DNA from: Streptomyces xylophagus
GTDB taxonomy: Bacteria; Actinomycetota; Actinomycetes; Streptomycetales; Streptomycetaceae
Direction of reading: 5' to 3'
Length of the DNA stretch: 64,000 bases
NCBI RefSeq assembly: GCF_000716435.1
Contig: NZ_JNWO01000007.1
Coordinates: 620,001-684,000 of the forward strand
Shown here piece after piece: positions 16,831-25,587 of the stretch (positions within the stretch are counted from its first letter, which is position 1; every line of letters begins with the position of its first letter). The notes beneath the pieces were generated by a model that did no database searches, was not told the DNA's origin, and saw nothing but the letters and a program-made list of their open reading frames with translations. Position numbers and translations under genes: made by a program.

Positions 16831-17314
16831 CGGCGTCCTCGTACTGGTGCGTCGGGCCGGTTTGCTCGCGCGGGGTGCGCGATTCGGGCATACGCCATCG
16901 CGGTGCCGGTCGAGAGAGCCGAAAAAATTGGCCCCGCGTCGCCCGGCGGACACTCACAGTAGTCGCCAACGCATCAGGTGCGGTGGGCAGTTGACAAAGT
17001 CCCACGGGGAGCGTCCCGCTCTGGTATGAGGCCTCGCACGACAGACCGATAACCTGCTCGACCACATGCAGAAGAAGGACAAAGAATCGATCGCCCCTGA
17101 TCGGAACCGGTCACGAACGGGCGCCGGGGGTCCGGGAGTTCGGCACGGGACGCTCTTCCGTCTCACACCCGCGGCCGGGCTGCGAAGGCATCTTTCGGGG
17201 CCCCGCCCCATCTCGGCCGCACCCCAGAACATCACCCACCGTGTTCGCCGGAGCGGGCGCGTCGACGGCACGCGCGGGTCGGGACGGTGCGGAGTCCGGC
17301 CGCAGCAAACAACC

Positions 17315-17393
17315 GCGCTCCAGCGTGCGCGAGTTCCGGGTGGGCATCGTCCGGACGATGCCGTGGGCCCGGTTCCGCGGTGCGCTGGAGCGC
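17315..17393. other. Nested inverted repeats in a 620-bp non-coding interval
   Basis: The interval 16831-17450 holds no supported gene. Inside it, outer arms of 11 bp (GCGCTCCAGCG at 17315-17325 and its complement at 17383-17393) enclose a perfect 20-bp palindrome at 17343-17362 and shorter complementary CCGGG/CCCGG arms. It would fold as a long imperfect hairpin just downstream of the MBL stop (17451). It may be a terminator, a structured RNA or a relic of a small mobile element. Confidence 0.6.
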
Positions 17394-17450
17394 AGGGGTG
17401 GGTGCGGGCGAGGGGCGCGGGCGGGCTGGGCGCGCGGCCTCGTGGTCCGC

Positions 17451-18653
17451 TCAGCGTTCGTTCGCGAGGTCCAGTTCCGCCGGGGTCGCCGTCGGCTTCG
17501 GTTCGGTCCCGACCGGCTTCGGCTGCTGCCAGTGGTGGGCGATCGTTCCGCCGAAGGGCCGCCACCAGGGGTTCGTCGTCAGCTCGCCGCCCGGCTCGAA
17601 CGGCTCGCCCGGCCGCGGTGTGGCCACGGCCTGGCCCACCGCCTCGCCCTCGTCCGCGGTCCATTCGCCGGGCTCGGCCCACGGGTGCAGGGCCAGGTTG
17701 AACGTGCCCCAGTGGATCGGCAGCAGCACCCCGTGCGGCTGCCCGCCCTGGAGGTCGAGGTGGGCGCGCATGCCCTCCTCGGGCGTCATGTGGATGTCGG
17801 GCCAGAACTCGCTGTACGCGCCGATCTGGATCATCGTCGCGTCGAACGGGCCGTGCGCGGCACCAATGTCCTTGAAGCCCTCGAAGTACCCGGTGTCACC
17901 GCTGTGGTAGATGCGGTGCTCCTCGCCGGCGACCACCCAGGAGGCCCAGAGCGTGTGCTGGGTGTTGCGCAGACCGCGGCCGCAGAAGTGGCGGGCCGGG
18001 GTGGCGGTCAGGGTGAGGCCGCCGACCGTGGTCTCCTCGTGCCAGTCCAGCTCGCGCAGCCGGTCGGCGGACACACCCCAGTGCTCCAGGTGGGCGCCGA
18101 CACCGAGCGGCACCGCGAACAAGGTGTCCGTGTCGGCCAGCGCCTTGATCGTGGGCATGTCCAGGTGGTCGTAGTGGTCGTGCGAGATGACCACGACGTC
18201 GACCGGGCCGAGCGCGGCCAGCGGCAGGGGCACCGGGTGCAGCCGCTTGGGTCCGGCGAACGGGAACGGGGAGCAGCGCTCGCCCCAGACCGGGTCGAAG
18301 AGGACCCGGTGGCCGTCGATCTCCGCCAGGACGCTGGAGTGCCCCATCCAGGTCAGCCGCAGCCCGGTGGCGGCGGGCTTGGCCAGGTCGGCGAGGGTGG
18401 TGGCGTGCACCGGCAGCGTGCCGTCGGGGGCGCGGCGGGCGCGTGCCTCCTTGTCGAGATAGGCCTTGCCCATCTCGCGCATCGTGCCGCCGGACGGGCG
18501 GACGTTCGTGTTGCCCCCGGGATTCTGGAAGACCCCGTCCTTGAAGTGGGGGGATCTGCGGATGCGCGCCAGGCGCTCGCCGCTCGGGTCCGCGCCGAAG
18601 GCCGCGGGCTGCAGCTCGCGGAGCCCGGAGCTCAGGGTACGGAAACCGGTCAC
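17451..18653 (-). CDS. MBL fold metal-dependent hydrolase (NAPE-PLD/UlaG-like)
   Basis: A 400-residue metallo-beta-lactamase-fold hydrolase. The HxHxDH motif is SHDHYDHLD (about residue 160), the next ligands are in TPARHFCGRG and IYHSGDTGYF, and the last histidine is in VLLPIHWGTFNLALHPW. The arrangement matches NAPE-phospholipase D-like proteins (LTWMGHSSVLAEIDGHRVLFDPVW). GTG 18653 is preceded by GGAGG at a proper distance. No signal peptide is visible, so it is cytosolic. The substrate is unknown; lipid phosphodiesters or lactones are possible. Confidence 0.88.
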   Translation of the reverse strand: MTGFRTLSSGLRELQPAAFGADPSGERLARIRRSPHFKDGVFQNPGGNTNVRPSGGTMREMGKAYLDKEARARRAPDGTLPVHATTLADLAKPAATGLRLTWMGHSSVLAEIDGHRVLFDPVWGERCSPFPFAGPKRLHPVPLPLAALGPVDVVVISHDHYDHLDMPTIKALADTDTLFAVPLGVGAHLEHWGVSADRLRELDWHEETTVGGLTLTATPARHFCGRGLRNTQHTLWASWVVAGEEHRIYHSGDTGYFEGFKDIGAAHGPFDATMIQIGAYSEFWPDIHMTPEEGMRAHLDLQGGQPHGVLLPIHWGTFNLALHPWAEPGEWTADEGEAVGQAVATPRPGEPFEPGGELTTNPWWRPFGGTIAHHWQQPKPVGTEPKPTATPAELDLANER

Positions 18654-18802
18654 GATTCCTCCAGGTGGAGTCGGTCAGGCTTTCCATTATGGTCGACCCC
18701 TGTGACAACGCCGGTGCATCGGCTTCACGGGGCCGTCATTCCAAGGAAAGACCAAAGTTCCACGCCCGGGGTTGACACCGCGGGGCGGAATTCGATCTTC
18801 CG

Positions 18803-18863
18803 TTGACAGGACCCGGCTCCGCTTCCGATACTGACTCGCCGTTCAGTACCAGCCGTCCGGTAC
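18803..18863 (+). promoter_or_regulatory. Promoter and operator-like palindrome of the amino-acid dehydrogenase gene
   Basis: TTGACA (18803-18808) and GATACT (18827-18832) are separated by 18 bases and fit a housekeeping promoter. Just downstream, GTACC (18846-18850) and GGTAC (18859-18863) form an inverted repeat around 8 bases in the leader. A regulator bound there would block elongation; the TetR protein encoded downstream at 20132 is a candidate. Confidence 0.55.
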
Positions 18864-18908
18864 GCACTTCTGCACATGCCCTGCCGGCCGACGCCGCGAG
18901 GAGTCCGT

Positions 18909-20087
18909 ATGACCGCCCCCTTGATGTCGCTCACCTGGACCGACCACGTCACCGGCCGCCAGGGCTTCCTGGTCGTCGACCGGCTGGTGCGCGGTGTGTC
19001 GAGCGGCGGTCTGCGGATGCGGCCGGGCTGCACGCTCGACGAGGTGGCGGGGCTCGCGCGCGGGATGACCATGAAGGAGGCGCTGCACTACAACCCGGAG
19101 GGCCGTTACGTCCCCCTGGGCGGCGCCAAGGGCGGCATCGACTGCGATCCCCAGGACCCGGTGTCGTACGGCCTCCTCGTCCGCTACCTGCGGGCCATGC
19201 GGCCGTACATCGAGAGCTTCTGGACGACCGGCGAGGATCTCGGGCTGACCCAGGACCTGGTCGACCGGGCCGCCGCGGAGGCGGGGCTCGTGTCGTCGAT
19301 CCAGGCCGTGTATCCGCTGCTCGACGACGAGACGACGGCACGGCGGCGGCTGGCGGACGCCTTCGCGGTCGAGGTGGACGGCATCGGTCTCGACGAGCTG
19401 GTCGGCGGCTGCGGGGTCGCCGAGTCGGTGCTCGCGGCGCTTGACCGGGCGGGCGTGCCGTACGCGGGGACTCGGGTCGCCGTGCAGGGCCTGGGCACCA
19501 TGGGCGGGGCGACGGCACGGTTCCTCACGCGCGCGGGGCTGGCGGTCGTGGCCGTGGCCGACGTCAAGGGCACGATCGCGAACCCGGCCGGCCTCGACGT
19601 GGACACGCTGCTCGCCGCCCGGGACGGATACGGCACCGCGGACCGCGCCGCGCTGCGCCCCGGCGACCGCGAACTCCCCGGTGAGGACTGGCTGTCCGTC
19701 GACGCGGAGGTACTGGTTCCGGCGGCCGTGTCGTACGCGATCGACACCACGAACCAGCAGGGGATCTCCGCCCGTTGGATCGTCGAGGCGGCCAACATGC
19801 CGGTACTGCCCGAGGCGGAGGAGCTGTTGGCCGCGCGCGGGGTCATCGTGCTGCCGGACGTGGTCGTGAACTCCGGGACGAACGCCTGGTGGTGGTGGAC
19901 CCTGTTCGGCGACATCGGCGCTGACGCGGACGAGGCGTTCGCCCACACCCGGCGTTCGATGCGCGCCCTGATCGACCTGATGCTGGCCCGCGCGGAGGCC
20001 GACGACACGACACCGCGCGCCGCCGCGCACGCCATCGTCGCGGACCGGCTGCCGGTCATCGCGGAACGTTTCGGCTGGTACCGGTGA
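18909..20087 (+). CDS. Glu/Leu/Phe/Val family dehydrogenase
   Basis: A 392-residue amino-acid dehydrogenase. The catalytic lysine motif GGAKGGIDCDP is near residue 75, and the NAD-binding motif is QGLGTMGGATARF (about 194-206). It interconverts an amino acid and its 2-oxo acid with ammonia. Its length and divergent N-terminus (LTWTDHVTGRQGFLVVDRLV) differ from the 360-residue valine dehydrogenases of Streptomyces, so the substrate is left open. ATG 18909 follows AGGAGTCCGT. A TetR gene starts 45 bases downstream on the same strand. Confidence 0.88.
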   Translation: MTAPLMSLTWTDHVTGRQGFLVVDRLVRGVSSGGLRMRPGCTLDEVAGLARGMTMKEALHYNPEGRYVPLGGAKGGIDCDPQDPVSYGLLVRYLRAMRPYIESFWTTGEDLGLTQDLVDRAAAEAGLVSSIQAVYPLLDDETTARRRLADAFAVEVDGIGLDELVGGCGVAESVLAALDRAGVPYAGTRVAVQGLGTMGGATARFLTRAGLAVVAVADVKGTIANPAGLDVDTLLAARDGYGTADRAALRPGDRELPGEDWLSVDAEVLVPAAVSYAIDTTNQQGISARWIVEAANMPVLPEAEELLAARGVIVLPDVVVNSGTNAWWWWTLFGDIGADADEAFAHTRRSMRALIDLMLARAEADDTTPRAAAHAIVADRLPVIAERFGWYR

Positions 20088-20131
20088 GACACGGGGCAAC
20101 ACCTCGGCGGGCTACGGATTAGGGTGACCGC

Positions 20132-20746
20132 GTGGCGAGAGTGCGGTTGGGCGTGGCGGAACGGCGTGCGGAGTTGCTGCGGGCCGCCGTCGAGCAGATC
20201 GAGGCGCGGGGCGTGGCGGCGGTCAGGATCGCCGACGTGGCCTCGGCGCTCGGGGTGAGCAACGCGCTGGTGCTCTATCACTTCTCGACCAAGGAGAAAC
20301 TGGTCGCCGCCGCGTTCACCTTCGCCGCCGAGGACGACCTCGCGCATCTGCGCAAGCTACTGAGCCGCCGGACGACCGCGCTGCGCCGACTGCGGACCGC
20401 GGTGCGCTGGTACGCGCCGACCGGACAGGCCAAGGGCTGGCGGCTGTGGATCGAGGGCTGGGCGGCGGCCCTGCGCGAACCCGCCCTCCTGGACGTCACC
20501 CGCGATCTCGACCGGCAGTGGAAGCAGGCGCTCGCGGAGGTCGTCGCCGAGGGTGTGGCCGCGGGCGAGTTCCACTGCCCGGACCCGGACAGCACGGCCC
20601 TGCGCCTCACCGCCCTCCTGGACGGCCTCGCCGTACAGATGACGGCGTACGCGGGAGCGGTGTCGCGGGCGCGGGCCCTGGAGTGGGTCGACGAGGCGCT
20701 CGCGCGGGAACTCGGCCTGGAGCGGGCGGCGTTGACCGCTTCCTGA
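20132..20746 (+). CDS. TetR family transcriptional regulator
   Basis: A 204-residue TetR protein, BetI-like in its N-terminus: AERRAELLRAAVEQIEARGV then IADVASALGVSNALVLYHFSTKEKLVAAAF (HTH at residues 8-55). The ligand domain contains WRLWIEGWAAALREP. The GTG start is at 20132. It is co-oriented with, and 45 bases after, the dehydrogenase gene; the pair probably forms an operon in which the repressor controls the shared promoter near 18803. It converges with the SGNH hydrolase gene over a 155-bp gap in which I see no gene. Confidence 0.88.
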   Translation: MARVRLGVAERRAELLRAAVEQIEARGVAAVRIADVASALGVSNALVLYHFSTKEKLVAAAFTFAAEDDLAHLRKLLSRRTTALRRLRTAVRWYAPTGQAKGWRLWIEGWAAALREPALLDVTRDLDRQWKQALAEVVAEGVAAGEFHCPDPDSTALRLTALLDGLAVQMTAYAGAVSRARALEWVDEALARELGLERAALTAS

Positions 20747-20901
20747 ATCACGCGCGAGGGTGGCCGCACAGGGCAGTGACAAAGGCCACGCGTGCGCGTG
20801 CGGGCGCACGGACGCGACCCCGGGGTCGCACGCCGGGACCTAGGTAGCCGTACGGCCCCCGGCACACCGGTCGCCCCTACCGGCCCCGTCACCCCACCCC
20901 G

Positions 20902-21729
20902 TCAAGCCACCGACTCGATCCGCATCTTGATGTCACCCGGCGACAGCGCCCCCTTGGCCTCCACATGGTCGCCCGAGGACTCGCCGCGCAGCCGGCGCCC
21001 GATCCACGGCACCAGGTACTCGCGCGCCCAGTGCACGTCGTCGCGCCGGATGTCGAGGGTGCCGCGAGGCGGCAGCGGGGGCCAGGGCTGGTCCGGGTCG
21101 ACCGGGACCTCGACGCCGAGGACCTGGCCGGCGCGGAGCGCCACGCGCGTGTGCCCCTCGGGAGAGAGGTGGAGCCGGTCGCCGTCCCAGGCCCGTCGGT
21201 CCTGGACCGTCTTCAGGGACCACAGGTCGAGCACCGGGCAGTTGTAGCGGTCGGCGATGGCCCGCACATGTCCGTTGTAGGTGGCGATCTTGCCGCGCAG
21301 ATGCTTGAGCACGGGCACGTTACGGGTGTCGAAGCCGGTCGTCACCATGACGGTGCCGACGGCGCCGGTGAGGTCGGCGACCGCGCGTTCGAAGCGCTCG
21401 GCGACCTCGTCGGGGTCGGTGCCGGGCCGGATGATGTCGTTGCCGCCCGCGCAGAAGGAGACCAGGTCCGGGCCGATCTCCTTGGCGCGGGTGAGCTGGT
21501 CGGCCACGATCTGGTCGAGCAGTTTCCCGCGCACGGCAAGGTTGGTGTACTCGAAGTCGCCCTCGGGTCGCCGGTCCGCGAGCAGTACCGCGAACCTGTC
21601 GGCCCAGCCGACCATCGCCCCGTCGGGCCCAGGGTCGCCGACGCCCTCGGTGAAGCTGTCCCCCACCGCCACGTACGACCCGATCACCGATCTGTTGTCA
21701 CTCTTCGAATCGTTAGCCACGGCAACCAT
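20902..21729 (-). CDS. SGNH/GDSL hydrolase family protein
   Basis: A 275-residue SGNH-fold hydrolase without a signal peptide. Block I is SYVAVGDSFTEGVGDPGPDG (nucleophile Ser in GDSF), the block III Asn is in CAGGNDIIRPG, and the catalytic Asp/His are in GDRLHLSPEGH (about residue 180). After the SGNH fold a 60-residue C-terminal extension, HWAREYLVPWIGRRLRG, is conserved in Streptomyces relatives as far as I recall. It probably acts as a cytosolic esterase or lipase. ATG 21729 lacks a strong Shine-Dalgarno; the upstream region is AT-rich compared with the rest. Confidence 0.88.
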   Translation of the reverse strand: MVAVANDSKSDNRSVIGSYVAVGDSFTEGVGDPGPDGAMVGWADRFAVLLADRRPEGDFEYTNLAVRGKLLDQIVADQLTRAKEIGPDLVSFCAGGNDIIRPGTDPDEVAERFERAVADLTGAVGTVMVTTGFDTRNVPVLKHLRGKIATYNGHVRAIADRYNCPVLDLWSLKTVQDRRAWDGDRLHLSPEGHTRVALRAGQVLGVEVPVDPDQPWPPLPPRGTLDIRRDDVHWAREYLVPWIGRRLRGESSGDHVEAKGALSPGDIKMRIESVA

Positions 21730-21861
21730 AATTCACCCTGGAGTGTGACCTACGCGATCGTATTTAGGGGTTGACGGACGGTGATATAAGCCACTTGTAA
21801 AGGGTTGTCCAAAGTCGGAATAAGTCTCTGATCAGGGGCGTTGGCGCGTGGAATGCCACAA

Positions 21862-21903
21862 CACCGAAGGCCGCACCCGGGGATCAGGGTGCGGCCTTCG
21901 GTG
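21862..21903 (-). terminator. Strong hairpin terminator after the LysM/M23 gene
   Basis: A perfect 17-bp stem, CACCGAAGGCCGCACCC (21862-21878) and its complement (21887-21903), with an 8-base loop. It lies 30 bases downstream of the M23 stop codon on the minus strand. No U-tract is visible, as is usual for Streptomyces terminators. Confidence 0.85.
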
Positions 21904-21932
21904 ACAAGGGGGCAGATGCCCGGGGCCTGATG

Positions 21933-22874
21933 TCAGCCGACGGTGACGCCGTGCGAGCGGAGGTAGGCGACCGGGTCCACGTCCGAGCCGTAGTACGGCG
22001 TGGTCCGGATCTCGAAGTGCAGGTGCGGGCCGGTCACGTTGCCGGTCGCGCCGGAGAGGCCGATCTGCTGGCCCTCGGTCACGGTCTGGCCGGCCGAGAC
22101 GGACAGCTGCGACATGTGCGCGTACTGCGAGTACTCGCCGTCCGCGTGCCGGATCACGACCTCGTTGCCGTAGGCGCCGTCATAGGCGGCGGAGACGACC
22201 GTGCCCGCGGCGACCGCCTTGACGGTGGTGCCGGTCGGGACGACGAAGTCGACGCCCGTGTGGTAGCCGCTGGACCACATGCTGCCCGCGACGTGGTAAC
22301 CGGTGCCGATGGTGCCGCCGGTCACGGGGAGGGTGTAGCCGCTGGAGGTGCTGGTGGCGTCGGCGCTCTGCGCGGCGGTCGTCTTCTTCGAGGAAGAGGA
22401 GGATGACGAAGAGGACGAACTGGAAGACGAATCCGACGACTTGGTCGTGCTCGCACCCGTGTCCGTGCTCGTCGTGGCCTTCTTGCCGAGGGAGAGCTTG
22501 AGACCCGGGTGGATCAGCGACGGGTCGGCGCCAATGGCCTCGCGGTTGTCCTGGTAGATCTTCTTCCAGCCGCCGCTGACGTCCTGGTCCTCGGCGATCT
22601 TCGCGAGCCAGTCGCCCGCCTTCACCGAATACGTCTTGACGCTCGCGGTCTTCTCGGCGACCGACTTCGCGGCGACCGTCTTCTCAGTGGTCGCCTTCTC
22701 GGTGGCCGGAACCGACTGAACGGCCTTTTCCGGAGCGGAAGTCACGGTCGCGGCATGAGCGCCGGCGGCCCCCATGAGCGGCAGGGCGAGCGCGGCGCCG
22801 CCTGTTCCGGCTACGGCTATCGAGCGGGTGAGGCGCTGGGACTTCGGGCGGCGGTGCTTACCCTTCGCGGGCAT
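21933..22874 (-). CDS. Secreted LysM / M23 metallopeptidase
   Basis: A 313-residue exported cell-wall endopeptidase. The signal peptide covers about residues 1-41 (KGKHRRPKSQRLTRSIAVAG then hydrophobic core, AHAATV). A LysM domain (about 85-135; KTYSVKAGDWLAKIAEDQDV then YQDNREAIGADPSLIHPGLKL) binds peptidoglycan, followed by a Ser-rich linker with fourteen consecutive serines. The lysostaphin-type M23 domain (about 195-310) has metal ligands in YHTGVDF and GPHLHFEI. ATG 22874 follows AGAGGAATTCGTC. Expression is expected to respond to c-di-AMP through the upstream riboswitch. Confidence 0.93.
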   Translation of the reverse strand: MPAKGKHRRPKSQRLTRSIAVAGTGGAALALPLMGAAGAHAATVTSAPEKAVQSVPATEKATTEKTVAAKSVAEKTASVKTYSVKAGDWLAKIAEDQDVSGGWKKIYQDNREAIGADPSLIHPGLKLSLGKKATTSTDTGASTTKSSDSSSSSSSSSSSSSSKKTTAAQSADATSTSSGYTLPVTGGTIGTGYHVAGSMWSSGYHTGVDFVVPTGTTVKAVAAGTVVSAAYDGAYGNEVVIRHADGEYSQYAHMSQLSVSAGQTVTEGQQIGLSGATGNVTGPHLHFEIRTTPYYGSDVDPVAYLRSHGVTVG

Positions 22875-22891
22875 GACGAATTCCTCTCCGG

Positions 22892-23060
22892 CGCCTGCGA
22901 GGTGAGCTGTCGGGTGCGGGCTGGAGATGCCCGGCCGCGCGCTGGTCGCGGCTTTACCCCAAGCCCGTTCCGGAGACCGGAACAGGCGTCTTACCTGTGG
23001 GTCCCCCGCTCCTGCCGCATACGGGTGGGTGTGTGCGGAGTCCGGTCGGCGGCAGGATTG
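22892..23060 (-). ncRNA. ydaO-yuaA type (c-di-AMP) riboswitch
   Basis: The minus-strand leader of the LysM/M23 gene carries the conserved pieces of the c-di-AMP riboswitch in order: an 8-bp stem (23049-23056 with 23011-23018), GGGGGACCCA (23007-22998), GGGGTAAAGCC (about 22960-22950), CATCTCCAGCCCG (22929-22917) and CCCGACAGCTCACCTCGCAGG (22914-22894), ending about 20 bases before the start codon. In actinobacteria this element typically precedes wall hydrolases and turns them off when c-di-AMP is high. Confidence 0.88.
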
Positions 23061-23154
23061 GGCGTCCGTCCGGATTGGTGGCGAACGTAAGCGAGGAAGA
23101 CGCAAAGGGACAAGCAGGAGGTTCCACGGATTTGCGTTTCTTGTGATCCCCTGT

Positions 23155-23185
23155 GGGAATTCACAGTGACCCTCCGTGAATTCCC
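23155..23185. promoter_or_regulatory. Inverted repeat upstream of the LysM/M23 promoter
   Basis: GGGAATTCAC (23155-23164) and GTGAATTCCC (23176-23185) form perfect 10-bp arms around 11 bases. AATTCCCCTGG is repeated directly at 23180-23190 and 23203-23213. The site lies in the 470-bp non-coding interval 22875-23344, upstream of the riboswitch. A protein-binding site acting on the hydrolase promoter is inferred. Confidence 0.6.
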
Positions 23186-23344
23186 CTGGGGCTCCACCCC
23201 TCAATTCCCCTGGAAAAGCACGTCAATTACGTGAACATGACGAGCGACGTACGGTCACGAATATGACGCTGATCACGTACGCCCTCATCAGATTCCCTTA
23301 TTCCAGAGCGAGTTGTAACGAAGGCTGCAATTAGGACAGAAGGC

Positions 23345-25417
23345 TCAGATGCGACGCAGCCGGAGAACCGTCGCATCGAGGTCACCGCGCAGACCGGTGC
23401 GCAGTCCGTGATGCAACAGGACGGCACCCCGGTGGACTTCGCCCGTTTCGAGGCATTCGTACGACGCCGTCGGCTCGAGCCCGCGCAGCCGGAGCGCCGG
23501 CAGCGGCTCGCCGTAGTGCTGCGCCTGGAGCAGAGCGAGGACGACGGTCTCGTCGCCGCGCACGTACTGCACGGCACTGAGTCCGCCCGTGGGCGGGCGC
23601 AGCCGGTGGAGGTCGCCGTGCTGCACGAGCGGCCGGATCTCCTTGTAGAGGTCCACCCACTGGCGGGCCTCGGCGAGTTCCTCCTCGGTCCATTCCGAGA
23701 GGTCGCCGCCCACGCCGAGCACCCCGGCCATGGCGCTCACGAACCGGAAGCGCAGGCTGCTGACCCGGTCGTTGAGCTGGGTGTTCGGGCTGTCGGTGAC
23801 CCAGGCGGCCATCACGCGCGCGGGGTGGATCTGGCTGAAGCCGTGCTGGATGGCGAGCCGGTCGAGCGGGTCGGTGTTGTCCGAGGTCCACACCTGGTCC
23901 GTGCGGCTCATGATGCCGAGGTCGATCCGGCCGCCGCCGCCCGAGCAGGACTCGAAGGCCACGCCGGGGTGGGCCGCCCGCAGCCGGTCCAACAGGCCGT
24001 ACAGTGCGCGCACATGGTCGACCCAGAGGCGCTGCGGATAGGCCTCGCCGGGCCAGCCGGCGTCGGTGAAGCAGCGGTTGAAGTCCCACTTCACGTAGTC
24101 GATCGGGGCACTGGTCAGCAGCGTGTCGAGGCGCTCCCAGAGGTACTCCTGGACGTCCTCGCGGGCGAGGTTCAGCACGAGCTGATTGCGGAACTCCGTC
24201 CGCTTTCGTCCCGGTTGGAACTGCACCCAGTCGGGGTGCGCGCGGTACAGGTCGCTGTCCGGATTGACCATTTCGGGCTCGACCCAGATACCGAACTGCA
24301 TGCCGAGCGCGTGCACGTAGTCGGCGAGCGGCTTGAGGCCGCCGGGGAAACGGTCCGGGTTCGGGGTCCAGTCGCCGAGTCCGGCGCGGTCGCTGGTGCG
24401 CTTCCCGAACCAGCCGTCGTCGACCACGAACAGCTCGACACCGGCCGCCGCCGCGCGCCGCGCGAGCACGCCCTGTTGCTCCTCGGAGATGTCGAACTGG
24501 GTGGCCTCCCAGGAGTTGTAGAGCACCGGCCGGTCCTGGTCCGCGTCGGGGATGACGTACGTCCGCTGGTACGTGTGCCAGGTGCGGCTGGCGCCCCCGA
24601 AGCCGGCGTCGCTCCACAGTCCGGCGAAGACGGGGGTCGTGAAGGACTCCCCCGCCGCCAGGAGCAGCAGCCCGGAGTCGTCGTACCCGGCGCCGCCGCT
24701 GATCTGCACGCGCGCGTCCGGGAGTTGGGCCACGGCGATCCGCCAGGACCCCGACCAGCCGAGAGCGCAGCCGTAGACCTCGCCGCGCTCCTCGGTCGCG
24801 TCGAGGTCGAGCGCGACCCAGGGCAGGTGCTGATGCCCGGTGTGTCCGCGCCGGCTGCCGATGACCTTCTCACCGTAGGTGAGGTCGGATCGCACCAGCC
24901 GGGACTCGGCGGCCCACCGCCCGTGCAACTGCGACAGCCGCCACCCCTCCCGCTCGGGCAGGGTCCACACGGCGGAGTCGGCCCGCAACAGCTCCAGGGC
25001 CTCGGGCCCGTCGTTGTCGAGGGTCGTCCAGCGCTCTACGACGTCGCCGCGCGTCCGGTAGTGCAGCGTGATCGCCAGTCCGGTGTCCCGGAAGCGCAGC
25101 CGCAGCTCGTCGCCCTCGGTGTCGTAGCGCTCGAAGGTCCATTCCGTGCCGCGGCGCTCGGGCGTGCGCACGGACAGGGCGGGCCGTGCGAAGCGGGGGC
25201 CGCCCTCGACGGGGTATTCCTCGCGTCCGTCGAGCGGGGACTCGAAGGACGAGCCGCTGGGCAGCGGGCGGGCGGCGAGCTCCTCGGCGTCCGCGAGGGC
25301 GATGACGGGGCCCCAGTGCAGGTGGAGCAGCTCGTCGTCCTCGGTGAGATGGACGGCGTAGCTGCTCGTGGGGCCCGACAGCACCCAGGTACGGCCGTTC
25401 TCGGCGATCTCCAGCAT
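23345..25417 (-). CDS. Alpha-galactosidase (GH36)
   Basis: A 690-residue glycoside hydrolase family 36 enzyme that removes alpha-1,6-galactose from raffinose-type sugars or galactosides. The N-terminal beta-supersandwich covers about residues 1-300. The TIM barrel has VVDDGWFGKR, YVKWDFNRCF (nucleophile Asp), ESCSGGGGRIDLG and WTSDNTDPLDR (acid/base Asp). There is no signal peptide, so it is cytosolic. ATG 25417 with GAGGGACCTG upstream is preferred over GTG 25447, which lacks a Shine-Dalgarno. No sugar transporter genes adjoin it; the tyrosine-phosphatase gene is divergent. Confidence 0.93.
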   Translation of the reverse strand: MLEIAENGRTWVLSGPTSSYAVHLTEDDELLHLHWGPVIALADAEELAARPLPSGSSFESPLDGREEYPVEGGPRFARPALSVRTPERRGTEWTFERYDTEGDELRLRFRDTGLAITLHYRTRGDVVERWTTLDNDGPEALELLRADSAVWTLPEREGWRLSQLHGRWAAESRLVRSDLTYGEKVIGSRRGHTGHQHLPWVALDLDATEERGEVYGCALGWSGSWRIAVAQLPDARVQISGGAGYDDSGLLLLAAGESFTTPVFAGLWSDAGFGGASRTWHTYQRTYVIPDADQDRPVLYNSWEATQFDISEEQQGVLARRAAAAGVELFVVDDGWFGKRTSDRAGLGDWTPNPDRFPGGLKPLADYVHALGMQFGIWVEPEMVNPDSDLYRAHPDWVQFQPGRKRTEFRNQLVLNLAREDVQEYLWERLDTLLTSAPIDYVKWDFNRCFTDAGWPGEAYPQRLWVDHVRALYGLLDRLRAAHPGVAFESCSGGGGRIDLGIMSRTDQVWTSDNTDPLDRLAIQHGFSQIHPARVMAAWVTDSPNTQLNDRVSSLRFRFVSAMAGVLGVGGDLSEWTEEELAEARQWVDLYKEIRPLVQHGDLHRLRPPTGGLSAVQYVRGDETVVLALLQAQHYGEPLPALRLRGLEPTASYECLETGEVHRGAVLLHHGLRTGLRGDLDATVLRLRRI

Positions 25418-25587
25418 CAGGTCCCTCACAGATTCGAACAAGTCCACTCAAGCAGCAACATCATCAATGGCCCGGGGCCTGTGAGGCAACGCCTGTGGAC
25501 AACTCATGGCCTCCGGAATCGATGTCGTATCGTCGGGAACGTGCCCGCCGGTGAGCCGCGTCGTCGGGCCGAGTGGGAGGAGTCCTC

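Noticed and set aside
17066..17701. Plus-strand frame starting in the conservon/MBL intergenic region
   Set aside because: Arg/Pro/Gly-rich composition, no start signal, and it runs antisense into the MBL gene. The interval is better explained as non-coding with inverted repeats.
20747..20901. Terminator between convergent TetR and SGNH genes
   Set aside because: GC-rich with several short symmetric pieces but no single strong stem.
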